A DNA stretch of 64,000 nt from Trema orientale (lineage: Eukaryota; Streptophyta; Magnoliopsida; Rosales; Cannabaceae). The notes beneath the pieces were generated by a model. The model worked only from the letters and a program-made list of their open reading frames with translations, searched no databases and was not told the origin of the DNA. Each line of letters starts with the position of its first letter. Position 1 is the first letter of the stretch. Both the position numbers and the translations under genes were made by a program. Positions 48,358 to 60,000 of the stretch are shown here, in pieces. The stretch lies in the NCBI GenBank assembly GCA_002914845.1, contig JXTC01000161.1, positions 324,782-388,781 on the forward strand. Reading direction: 5' to 3'.

Positions 48358-49069
48358 AAGCCAAGACCAAGGTCCAAGAGTGGTGCGTTTGCCTTTTCTG
48401 CCGTCCCCTCCAAGGTTTTTTGACCCTTTATTTATTATTATTAATTTTTTTCCTGAAATGTGAGAGAATAAGCAAAAATAAATAATACTTCATTTATGAA
48501 AAGGAAAAGGAAAAACCAACTTTGTGTAATTTTTTCAGTTGGGATGACTATATTAAAGATGTGAACAGAGAGAACTATGAGAGTCAAACCTTGAGGGATA
48601 CTTTAAAAATTAAGATAATATTATAAGGTTTACTATCCAAGTAGGCAAGATTTGATTTTTTTTTTTTTTCAATTTTTCCCCCTTGTGGATCAAGCACTAA
48701 TTTTATTTTTTAATGCACGCCGTCTTTCTTACTTGGAGGAAAAGAATTATTTTTTTGTTAGATAATATTTTGAAACTCTTTTCATGAATGTTTTATAGAC
48801 GATTTATACAAACGATGGTATTAGTTTGCATTAGATTAGACAAACAATAGAAGTAAGAGAGTAAGGATTGTATTTTCTGCATTATGAAGTTGATGCTACA
48901 AAATTTGATTATCAACATCACTGTGTTGAATAATGCCATAACTTACTAATAAAAAAGGAATAATGCTATGACCCTCATTTTTTACACTACAAACTTGCAC
49001 ATAATGATGTTATATTTAGTTGTGGCATGTGGAATGTAGAAATAGTACTTCAAATAGCTCTCTTAAGGT

Positions 49070-49515
49070 AATTCCAATTCGTGATGATCTATATTGCGAT
49101 GATTGTCCCCGTTGCAACCTGCAAAGTTCTCAGAAATTTAGATTTCTTCTTGGCTGAATGTTATGCGGTTCGTGAAGGCCTTCAACTTTGTATTGATCTA
49201 AACATTGGTATTAGCTGGTTGAAACTGATTCTAGTAATTTTATTAGTGCTATTCGATCCCCCCAGTCTTTGTCCAGAGAAAGCCCTATTATTTCTGATAT
49301 TTAATATTTGTTATAATCATTAGACAATGTCAGGTATAGTTTCATTCCTCATGAAGAATATTCTGTGGTCCATAACCTAGCTTATTTTAGTTTTTCTTCT
49401 GTTGCTGATGACACCTGGTGTGACTGTGTACCAAACTATGTTGTTAATCCTGTTTGTGATGATTTATCCTCCTTGAATTAAATAATAGGAACTTTTTTCT
49501 TTTTTGTAAGAAAAA
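49070..49515 (+). mobile_element. 5'-truncated LINE, end of the RNase H domain
   Basis: Flanked by an exact 14-bp target duplication AGCTCTCTTAAGGT (49056-49069 and 49516-49529). The frame keeps the plant L1 RNase H core, FLAECYAVREGLQLCIDLN, and then in another frame NFISAIRSPQSLSRE, later FIPHEEYSVVHNLAYFSF. It has one frameshift and two in-frame stops near 49301 and 49316 (TAA, TAA). The 3' end stops after AATAGGAAC and a T-rich run with a short A tail. Only the last 446 bp were inserted, as usual for LINEs. Confidence 0.88.
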
Positions 49516-49800
49516 AGCTCTCTTAAGGTTATGCATATGGGAAATTTTAATAAAAATAAACTTCATATAATTTTCATAATACATTAAGGGAGCTTTTTTT
49601 TCTGATAAAATTGAGGGACTAATTTTACAAGTAGGTTAAATCTAGAGTTTGTTGTTAAAAAAAATGTATTTCTATGAGTTCTTTTAATATTTCTAGATGT
49701 AGTGAGTTTTCCATAAAAATTGAAAAAAAAAAAATATAATTTTTTACTAAAAGTTTCCTAATTTGTTTTTTAAGTAAACCCATATAAAGGTTATAATAAC

Positions 49801-50703
49801 CAAGGACTAAAATCGGTGTCGATATCGATGTTTTATTTTAATATTGTCAAAGATATTGTCGATGTCGAAGATATTCTGGGAAAATACTAAAATTTGTCTT
49901 AAAAACTCAAAATTTTCAAGGAAAACTCTAAAAAATACTAAAACAAGTATAATTGTATAATTTATACAAGTTTTTATTAAAAAAACAAAACCTGTTTATA
50001 CTTTATAAGATAATAATATATATATAGTAGAAAAATGATCGAATTTTATTTTATAGAACAATTTTAAAATCAGAATATATATCACACTATTTTATTTAAT
50101 ACATCTCATATAAATATCTTACAAATTACAACTAGTTTTAAATTATATTGAAAATAAATAAAAATTATTGATAATATCGAATAGTTCAAATACATTCAAT
50201 ACCAAAACGAGTTTCAATGAGGTTGAAAGTTATAAGAGAAATTTCCGTCTTGGTCCAAAATTTTTTCAAAGGTTATGAGAGTCCTTTGCAGAGATTCCAA
50301 AATAATAAATACAAGTAGTGCAAACATTTTCATTAAATACAAGTAATTCCAAAACTTTAGCGATAAACTATAGAGAGAGAACTATGATTTATTTTTGTAT
50401 TCTTTATTACCATTTTCTATAAAAAAAAAGAAAAAAAAGAATTGAAAAAAAATTCGATATTTCTGTCGACATTTTAAAATGTAGATAATATTGTCGCGAT
50501 GATGTCCATAAATATCTCAATATTAGCTCATTTTTTATCGATATTTTACCAATATCAGTATATCTTTGACATTATAGACATTTTATGGATATTTCATAGA
50601 TACACGGGAAAAAATATCTTTCCGGCCCATATCGATATCGAGACTTTAAAATACGGATATTGTTGCGACAATATCGACAAATATCGTGATATTTCAATCC
50701 ATG
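49801..50703. mobile_element. Non-autonomous hAT-like DNA transposon, 903 bp
   Basis: The exact 8-bp target duplication ATAATAAC (49793-49800 and 50704-50711) and ends CAAGGACTAAAAT and, on the other strand, CATGGATTGAAAT fit the hAT superfamily. Sub-terminal regions are rich in GATATCG- and ATATCG-type words in both orientations. No transposase frame is present. The left duplicate shows the empty site at 48045-48052. Confidence 0.85.
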
Positions 50704-50945
50704 ATAATAACAAATCGGTTTAATAGAACTTTTTAGAATAATAATTAAGAAATCGATTTATAAACTCGAAGACAAAAAAATCTTTAAAAATTTCGGAGCA
50801 AAGGCGATCCTTTTTTTTTGGATAGAAACTTCACATATGTATTAGAATACTTCAATGGCTCGTTTTGATTTTTTATTTTCTAAATTGGCACTTCTGATTA
50901 ATTCATTGGAAAAATTTCTGGGAAATTTTATCCTTGGTGGTAAAA

Positions 50946-51989
50946 CTCTTCAGATTTGAATCATAAACAATACAAAACTGAATGATAACCATACCAATTA
51001 AAAAAAAAAAAACTAATAGAAACCAAAAATAGTATAAATTTAGATCTATATCTGAATGGACTACAAACACCAAGATTTAGATTTAGGTATATATCTGCCT
51101 TTATATATGGAAGAATTATTTGAAAACAAAAGGAAATATGAGAAAATAAAAGGAGAGAAACCCATACTAGAAATCCCTTTTTCTGATAGGAAGAAAGCAC
51201 GCATACTAAACTCTTAAAGGATAGAGAAAAAGAAGGGAGAGAGAGAGAAAAAGAAAAAAAGGTCTAAAAAAAGAAATCCCCTATATGTTTTTGTTATTCA
51301 ATTGGGATTCTAATATTTTTTTTTCCCCAACAGAACTAAAACGTTTTATCACAATGTTTTATTTATAATAATGAACTGAGACTATAAATTTGATCACATC
51401 ATGTGAGATATTTTGTAATTTGAATTGATGTCACACTGATCTTATAAAATTAAGCAATTCAATTAATTTCATAAAATTTATTTACAAAAAATATGTATTC
51501 GTTTTTATTAGCATTTTCTCTTCAAGAACATAAGAACATGGTATATTTATGTGGTTTTTACACCCAGTGTTTACTAATGTCCTCAATGATAAAAAAGACT
51601 CATCTATATATAAATATAATGAAAAAATAAGGCTTCTTATGAAAACTCCAAAGTCCAAAAAATGAAAATCCCGGATGAATTGATTTTATTTTATTCTTCT
51701 TTTTAAAAATCACGAATTTATTTAGAATAATATAATTTTTTTTGAAGTTTATTTAGAAAAAATTACACTTTTTGAGTCACTTATTATTATTTTTTGGGTT
51801 CAAAATTCAAAGGTATGCTAGAATTACTTAGGTTAACAAGTCTTGTTAAATCAAATATCTAATTAATTGGTAACATGTGACTTTTTTCAAGATATTTTCA
51901 AATGGTATTTTCAAAATTAATCTAGGATTGTTTAAAGAATTTTAAAATTCGAGATTTTTTATTTTTGTTTTCTAAATTATATCGTATAA
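50946..51989. other. AT-rich intergenic DNA, nothing recognised
   Basis: Very AT-rich, with a GA-rich stretch at 51233-51262. No gene and no bounded repeat seen. Confidence 0.5.
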
Positions 51990-54290
51990 AATCAAATTTC
52001 CTCTAAAAATCAATTACCGGCTATATATAAATATACATATTTATTGGAAATATTTAAGAAAATACCATTTCTCTCTTCACATTCCGAGGCCCATTTTTAG
52101 TTATCAATAAACTTTCGGCCAGATACTTGTTAGATTATAAAAATACCACTTTTTGGCCCGATTTAGAAAAATTCCAACTCTTTCAATTCAAAAATTCTCC
52201 TGATCCAGATTAGTTCCAAACAAACCAAACACTTTGTTTCATGATTCAATAAGCTCTATCTCCTCATATAACATTCAGGGCCTTAATAATTATTCCACAA
52301 AAATAATTATAAAAATGTCATTTTTCCAAATCTAGCTTACGAAAATACCAATGTTTCTGAAATATATAGGAAAATACTGTCTTTCTAGAATCTGAAAATA
52401 ACAACTTATAGATTCTATTTATAAATACACCAACTTTCAGAAATTATTATTTTTCCTAGTATTTCATTCACTCCAATTTCATCACACTAACACTTAGAAA
52501 ATAATCACAAATATTCTAACTATTCTCTTTATAGCTTAACTAAATTTATACACTATTTCCTCTCATAATTCTCAATAATATCACTTCTAAATAATTGTAA
52601 TAACTAAAACAATATACTAGAGACTTGCTCAAGAACTTACCAGATGAGTTTAGTTGGACTACTGTGAAGAGGTATTGGCATCAACTTCAAGCTTAGGGAA
52701 GAGAGTTTAACGAGAGGGAGAGGGAGGGGACGTCCTCGGCTTGTTGAGAAAGAAGAAGAAAAGTTAAAATGAAGAAGAACAATAATGAAGAAGGTATCAG
52801 TTGACAAATACATGACACAAATCCACTCATACCCATGAGTTCACCACCTCTCATTAATGGAAACTAGGGTGTTGGCACTTCATGTGCCATACAGCTTGCC
52901 TAACACCTAGTCCATAACCAGAGGGGACATCCGTGTGTTGCTTACCAAACCTGGAGGGGCAACAATATTGCCTACGCCTGCTAATTAGGGAGGTAATCAG
53001 AAGAAATATCTCGCGCGGGTTCAGGACTCTGCACTGTCGATGGGGCCGCAGCACCATACTTTAAAAATCTCTTGATGCTCACCTGGTACTCATGTGTGAT
53101 CCTATAACACGTGTACGCTGAACTGATGTGTAGAATTAGCCATGCAGTAATTTAAGTTCAAATAATGCTCTAGTTTTTTAATAAAATGGTTGAGTATAAT
53201 TTATAGAAAAATGGGCAGTATAACAGCCCTATTTTTAATATATCCAAAAATAACCTGCACTTAGAAAAGTTCCAGAGTAACCCAATACATAAATCATACC
53301 ATTCAATTCCATCAAAGATATTTAAAAGTTCTAAAATCACGTTTGTTCTCATATGTTGTAGAAAATAAGTTTTATTCGAAAACGACGTAAAAGAGAGGTA
53401 ATCGAATCCCTACTCTACCAGAATATTGATACCACGCTATTAGATGCTCAAGGTGTTGTTGGACGATCGTTTGAAAGATCGGGCACCAATTCCACACCCT
53501 CGATCACTCACTTGGAAAAAATCAACTTCTCAACAGAGCTTCAAATCAATAAGCGGACCTCTTCATTGAATTCCTAATGCACAAAATAGCTAAGTTAGAC
53601 ATATAATTTGACCAATTCAGGTCCGAGTTGACCCCAGATCGGTGTCACACAAAAATAGATAAAATCTAAGCTGTTAGATATTGATTTTCGTGCCAGTAAC
53701 TAAATATAGTTAATATATATATTAAACTTCACCATTTTCCGAGTACATTCCAAAAATGACAACAAAAATAAAATCTAACGGTCGGATTAAAAGTCAAACT
53801 CGAGCTAAAAAATAGACAAAAATGGCGACTTTCAAACCGAGCAAAATGGGATCGTGAAATATATACCTTGAGGTTTCTCTCCACGATAGGAACCCAACGA
53901 ACCTAAGAACGCGAGCTGAAATGGCTCGAAACGACGCTAGAAATTCAAAACTCCACATGGGCATTAATGGCATTTTTCGGCGATCGAAAGCTCGATGGTG
54001 ACTGGGGACAGGCGGCATGGGCTACTGGTAACACGGGAGAGCTTTGCCGACAGTCTGGCGGGCTGGATGGTGGCCTTGGTAGCGGCGGCTTCTCCTCCGT
54101 TTGGTTCGGCTGAAGCGAGAGAGGGACAAGAGAGAGTGAGTGATATTGGGAGGGGGAGAGGACGAGAGAGAGAGAGAGAGTGAGAGAAAACAGTACATAT
54201 ATATAAAATTTAATTTTTTCTTATTAAGGTCAAATGACCATTTTGCCTATCTAAAAACTGGGTTGTTACACATATATTGAGTTCCAACAT
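51990..54290. repeat. Third, larger member of the dispersed unclassified repeat
   Basis: The part 53440-54200 matches 14830-15740 in order: a GATCACT.ACTTGG-like start, GACATATAATTTGACCAA, then a GC-rich end segment with many GGC codon-like words and a GA tract (54161-54184). The part 52800-53110 contains TGGCACTTCATGTGCC and a segment like those inside large retroelement LTRs or leaders. No protein domain is recognised. It may be a large non-autonomous LTR element; family and ends are uncertain. Confidence 0.45.
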
Positions 54291-55080
54291 AAAATTGCAA
54301 AAATGATACATGAAATGCAATCTCCCAACTTACATTCAAAATTTTTTTACAAAAAATAAACAATATACCTACTACATTCAGAAATTATAAATTTGGGACC
54401 TAGGATTTTTACCATCACAAATGTAACCTCCAACCAAATACACAAATTTTCCTTACCCAAAATCATCAAACACAGAAAATAGGACATCTTACCTTTTCTT
54501 CTTCAGCCTCTTGCTTTTTCACCTTCTCCTTCGGCTTCTTCGTTGTCATTTTGGTTGTTGATGTAGATACGCGGAGAGGTGAGGATTTCTTTCCCTCTCC
54601 CTCTATTTTCAGCTTCTTCAACCTCGATGACGTCCTCAGTGATGCCGACTGGGGAAGAGGAGATTCGAAGTCAGAATCTTCATTTGCTTTTCTCTTTTTC
54701 GAAGTCCACCGCATTTTAGCCATTGTCGTCACAAGGCGGAATAGAGATAGAGGTAAGATAGGGGAGTAGAGCTTTAAGAAAGTGGAGGAGAAGTGGGTTT
54801 TCTAATGGGGGTTATGGGTCCAAAAATAGGGGCAAGGTGGTGGTCTTCACGGTTCCTCCTCTTCTACAGAAAACGTGTTCAGGATTTTTGAAATTTTAAA
54901 AAATAAAAACAAAAGCAAAAACGAACGAAAACGAATGACTAAAGTTCTTACAGGGTTTTGACTGGTTGAAGGGTATTTTTGACTTTCTCCTCCGTAGGAA
55001 GTAGTAAAAAAGTCATTTTCAAAAACTAAACTAAAAAAGTCACTTTGGCCCAATTTAGGAGTAGCCAGGTCAATTTCCCT
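54291..55080 (-). mobile_element. One end of a Mutator-like element
   Basis: Read on the minus strand from 55080, the sequence starts AGGGAAATTGACCTGGCTAC and continues with repeats of AAAGTGACTTTTTT and AAATGACTTTTTTACT, a style seen at termini of Ulp1-bearing plant Mutator-like elements. The matching left end and the target duplication were not found, so the element is probably truncated by the repeat at 51990-54290. Confidence 0.4.
54466..54732 (-). other. Basic-protein exon inside a Mutator-like element
   Basis: The minus strand codes MTTMAKMRWTSKKRKANEDS, then a Lys/Ser/Thr-rich stretch ending KEKVKKQEAEEEK before a GTAAGATG donor at about 54493. This looks like a first exon of a nuclear or DNA-binding protein. 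Because it begins about 350 bases inside what looks like a Mutator-like terminus, it is probably a gene carried by the element, such as the Ulp1-protease type found in Kaonashi-like elements. The rest is not found to the left. Confidence 0.4.
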
Positions 55081-55095
55081 AGTCTTAATAGAATT

Positions 55096-55098
<3 letters not shown>

Positions 55099-55127
<29 letters not shown>
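55099..55127. repeat. AT dinucleotide microsatellite
   Basis: About 14 AT units just outside the Mutator-like end. Confidence 0.9.
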
Positions 55128-55132
<5 letters not shown>

Positions 55133-55302
55133 GGCCCTAACTAGATGATACAAAAGTAACAAAACAATCAATAAATTAGGGATAAAATACTACAAAAATA
55201 AATTAATTGTCTGCAAGGTACCAACGTTATAATAGTAATTAAGGATTTTTTTATCCTTTATTTATAGATTAATTTTCCTGGCTCCGATTCTTTTTGCTAT
55301 GT

Positions 55303-55303
<1 letters not shown>

Positions 55304-55364
<61 letters not shown>
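55304..55364. repeat. 61-base poly-T run
   Basis: Uninterrupted T run. It could be the A-tail of a retroposed sequence in reverse, but no SINE or LINE body is seen beside it. Length is unreliable in sequencing. Confidence 0.9.
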
Positions 55365-55365
<1 letters not shown>

Positions 55366-55653
55366 TATTAATGAGTTTGTTGAATAGATTGCTGAGAAAT
55401 GATTAAACTGGGAATATTTAACTGCATTTTTCAAATGGGGAAAAATTATAATAAATTATTTTAAATGGTTTTTTGAAGGTTGACGGTGTTAAAACAAAGG
55501 GATTCCCGGATTGTTATATCTAATAAAATTATATATAAAATAACGACGTACTAAAACGAAAATAACAAAAACATGTACCTAATAATTGCACTGCACGCAA
55601 TAAATGCTTCAATTTCTTTTTTTTTCCCACTAACCACTGAATCAAAGTTTTAA

Positions 55654-55836
55654 GAATAATGTTATAAAGTACCAGTGGTGTCCAGCACCATAATGATGTG
55701 TCAGTCTGTCACTGGGTAATCATAATTATAATTTAAGTAGGGTCCATGTGAGACCCAGTTTATTAATTAAATCATCTAGTGACAAATAGATATGTCACTG
55801 TGATGCTGGGCACCCCTAGTGCCCATAGTATTGCTC
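55654..55836. mobile_element. 183-bp MITE with 9-bp target duplication, family B copy 2
   Basis: Same family as 18222-18395, sharing the inner text TAATCATAATTATAATTTAA and TTAATTAAATCATCTAGTGA. The flanking duplication AAGTTTTAA is exact (55645-55653 and 55837-55845). Confidence 0.88.
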
Positions 55837-56601
55837 AAGTTTTAAATCAATATTCAACTATGAAGATTTTTTTAATTACTAATAGGTAGATGTCAGCATA
55901 TTAGTTAGCCCCAACAATAAAATATATAAAACGTATTTTTCGTTTTGGCATTATTTTGTCTACTGAATCATTCGCTCATTTTCCAATTAGAAGACTACTC
56001 AAGGAAATTTGAAAAATATTTATATGCGTCTAATTTACTTCAAAATTATAATAATACCGCTTCGGATGAAAATAATTACAGTGAGACCTTCTAAAGCAGA
56101 AAAAAATCGAGAAGTTAATTAAATTTTCAATACTACGTACTGATTAATTTTCAATTAATGTTAACAGATAGTTGTTGTTTTAATATACATTTATATTTAA
56201 ATAAAAATAATGGTCAAAATTTAAATTTGAGACTAATTTTACTAGTAGTTGGGAGCCTAAGTTATTTTTTGTTTTTTGAAATATAGGCATTAAAACGTAA
56301 TTGTTTTTAAGTGGAAAAGGGTGTCATTATAATTTTGATATAAATAAGAGAATGTCAATGTAAATTTTAAAAAAAAATGAAGGAATTCTAATTTGGACAT
56401 TTTTCTTTTTAAAAAATATATATGTATATTACAATAACTTTCTTTATTTTTTTTATATATAAATAACTTTCTTTATTTTCCGGTACAAAGTTATTGAAAG
56501 ATAAAGAACGTATGTTACCCTCAGATATTTTTGTTTTCCTTTTATCTTATTTAATTTCTATATATATCAGACAAGTTGAAAGCCCTAGCTCTAGGACCAG
56601 G

Positions 56602-56609
56602 TTATATAA
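56602..56609 (+). promoter_or_regulatory. TATA box of the F-box gene
   Basis: TTATATAA, 89 bases before the ATG at 56698, in a CAGGTTATATAAACAG context. The spacing fits a plant core promoter with a leader of about 60 bases. Confidence 0.6.
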
Positions 56610-56697
56610 ACAGAAAAAGAGACGAGAGTTGAAAATCACAGCCGTCTCTCATTTTGCAGCATCTAGATAAATCACTTGTTATAGTCAGGAGAGTAAA

Positions 56698-57085
56698 ATG
56701 AAGAATGGGGAGATCATGGCAGATAATGATCATGATGAATCAATCACAATCACAAACCAACTTCCTTCGGTCATTCACGGAGGTCATAGCGATGCTACTA
56801 CTGATGGTCTTGAACAAGAAAATAAGTCACCACGGCCAAATCAACTCATCTCCAAACTCAGTGACGATCTTCTCCAGCAAATACTTCTCCGACTCCCTCA
56901 CGCTCGATCCGTAACCCAATGTGGCGTCGTTGCCAAGCGCTGGCTTTCTTTGATTTTCGGTCCTCAATTTGTTCGCAGCTTCAATCGATATCATTATCAC
57001 TTAAAACACAAAGTAGTAAAATTCTTCCAAACCCAACTTGCTCCAAGTAAAAATGGCTACAATTCATTCCGCTTTTGTTTAGAAG
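56698..57085 (+). pseudogene. F-box protein gene, 3' part lost at a retroelement junction
   Basis: The frame from ATG 56698 codes an acidic start (MADNDHDESITITNQLP), then an F-box at about residues 50-85: LISKLSDDLLQQILLRLPHA, RSVTQCGVVAKRWLSLIF, typical of the SKP1-binding motif of plant F-box/kelch or F-box/LRR-like families. F-box proteins recruit targets to SCF ubiquitin ligases. After about residue 120 the sequence runs into the minus-strand Athila fossil (junction near 57085, give or take 30), so the substrate-binding C-terminal region is absent. The promoter (TATA at 56602) and the 5' coding part are intact, so a short protein could still be made. A second ATG lies 18 bases downstream. 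Confidence 0.7.
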
Positions 57086-60000
57086 TAACAAATAAATGTT
57101 TTCCTCTCGATCAAATTCTCCTCCCAAGTACTCTTTAAGCCTTTGGCTATTAACTTCGAATCTTTTACTTGAGCTAGCATCTTTAACCTCAATTGCACCA
57201 TGTCGAGAGACATTAACTACTATGAAGGGACCTGACCACCTTGAATTAAGTTTGCCTAGAAAGAGCTTCAATCGAGAGTTGAAGAGTAAAACTTTTTGAT
57301 CTGGTATGAACTCTCGATTGATAATCTTCCTATTATGCCATCTCTTAACTTGTTCCTTATACAACTTAGCATTCTCATAAACTTGATTCCAGAACTTATC
57401 CATTTCATTGAGTTGTAAGAGACGTCTTTCTCCAACTGCTTGCAAATCATAGTTCAACTACTTGATTGCCCAATAAGCCTTGTACTCCAACTCAACCGGA
57501 AGATGACAAGTTTCTCAAATAGTAGCTTATACAGAGATGTACCAATTGGAGTCTTATATGTAGTTCGGTATGCCTATAAAGCATCATCAAGTCTCTTGGA
57601 CTAATCTTTACGTGTGGGACTTATTGTTTTCTCAAGAATGCGCTTTAATTCCTGGTTAAAAATCTCAGCTTGCTCATTAGTTTGAGGATGGTAAGTAGTT
57701 ACAACTCTATGTATAACCTCATACTTGGCAAGTAGAGCTTCAAAGTACTTATTGCAGAAATGAGAGCCTTCATCACTAATTACTGCCCTTGGTGTGCCAT
57801 ACCGATTGAAGATGTTTTCTTGAGGAAGTTGAGCACCACCCTGGAGTTATTGGTAGGCAACACCACAGCTTCAACCCATTTTAAAACATAGTCTACCGCC
57901 ACCGGTATGTAAAGATTGCCAAAGGATGGAATGAATGACCCCATGAAATCGATTCCCCATACATCAAAGATTTCAACCTCCAAGATAGTGTTGAGGGGCA
58001 TTTCGTTCCTTTTAGAGATGTTACCTATTCGTTGACATCTGCCACGCCTTGAAACAAAGAAATAGGCGTCCTTGAACAGTGATGGCCAATAGAATCTAGA
58101 TTGTAACACCTTGGCAGCAATTTGTTCTCCTCCAAAATAACCACTATACTCCGAAGCATGACAATGATAGAGTATATCTTCTATCTCCTCCTTTTGCACA
58201 CACCACCTAATAACATGGTCAGCACATTGTTTAAATAAAAAGGGTTCATCCCAGAAATAGTACCTCACATAGTGCAGGAACTTTTTTTTTTTTTTTTGGT
58301 GATAAGTGAGGTTAGGAGGCATCTGCTTGTTACACCAGGTAGTTTACATAGTCAGCATACCATGATACATTGTTGTCTAGCACAAAGAGCTGTTCATGGG
58401 GAAAGGTTTCATTTATCAACAACTCAGCACCTTCATTTTTCTCCCTCTCCAATCTAGAGAGGTGGTCAGCTACTTGATTCTCTGTTCCCTTTCTGTCTTT
58501 AACCTCTAAGTTAAACTCTTGCAGCAAAAGAACCCATCAAACCAAGCGAGGCTTTGCATCTTTCTTGGCAATTAGGTATTTGATTGCTGCATGATCTACA
58601 TATACAACCATCTTCGTGCCATTAAATAGGATCTGAATTTGTCAAATGTAAACACTACAATAAGTAGCTCCTTCTCTGTTGTTTTGTAATTGGACTGGGA
58701 GAGTTTTGCTAGCATAATATATGGCATAAAACATCTTGTCTTTTCGCTGTCCCAAAATAGGGCTAACAGCATAGTTGCTAGCGTTACACATCAACTCAAA
58801 AGGTGGGGTCCAGTCCGGTGCCATAATGATAGGTGCTGTCACAAGTTTTAGTATCAAAAGCATGTAAACAAGCTTCATCAAATTTGAATACTGCATCCTT
58901 CTTGAGTAGTGTGCATAATGGTTTGGTGATTTTTGAGAAGTCTTTGATGAATCTTCGATAAAATCCGGCGTGGCGAAAGAAACTTCAAATTCCCTTGACA
59001 TTGACCGGAGGAGGAAGCTTTTCGATGGTCTCCAACTTGGCTTTGTTAATTTCAATACCCTTTTTGGAGATCTTGTGACCAAGTACTACTCCTTCTTGCA
59101 CTATGAAATAGTATTTCTCCTAATTAAGCACCAAATTTATGTCTTCATAACGTTTGAACACTAATGACAAGTTATTCAAGCACAAATCAAATGAGTCACC
59201 AAAAACTGAAAAATCATCCATAAATACCTCAAGGAAATTCTCCACCATATCCGTGAAGATAGCCATCATACACCTTTGGAAAGTAGTAAGAGTATTGCAC
59301 AAACCAAAGGGCATCTTTTTAAATGCGAAAGTTCCATAAGGACAAGTAAATCTGGTCAACTCTTGGTCCTCTAGGGCAATGGCAATCTGGTTCTAACCAT
59401 TATAGTTATCTAAGAAGCAGTAGAAATCATAACCAGCCAGTCTATCAAGCATTTGATCGATGAATGGTAGAGGAAAATGGTCTTTTCGAGTAGTCTTGTT
59501 CAGCTTTCGGTAATCCATGCATACTCTCCACCACGTTCTTGTTCTTGTAGAAATCAGTTCATTATTCTTGTTGGTGACCACTATCATTTCTCTCTTCTTC
59601 GGAATGTATTGAACTAGGCTTATCCAAGAGCTATCTGAAATGGGGTAAATGATTCCGGCATCTAACCATTTGATTATCTCTTTTTCACCACTTCTTTCAT
59701 AATGGGGTTTAGCCTTTCGTTGATACTCAATAGAAGTCTTATGCTCCTCTTCTGACAAGATTTTATGCATACAAATGGAAGGGCTAATACTTCTAATATC
59801 TGTAATTGTCCACACCAAAGCAGCTTTGTGTTGTCCCAAAACTCTCAATAGTTTCTCTTCTTGTAATTCATCCAAATTAGCTAAGATGATGACTGGTAGG
59901 ATTGACTCTTTACTAAGAAAGGCATACTTTAAGTGGCTGGGCAGCGGTTTAAGCTCAACAATAGGTAGAACCTCAATTGATGGCTTGATGGTAGGTTTTG

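Larger units (their letters stand above)
48358..50945. repeat. Right copy of the tandem duplication, with two insertions
   Basis: Same order as 47092-48357, expanded by a LINE fragment (49070-49515) and a hAT-like element (49801-50703). Similarity ends near CCTTGGTGGTAAAACTC, around 50945. A smaller extra piece of about 25 bases near 49590 is also absent from the left copy. Many single differences show the duplication is old. Confidence 0.9.
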
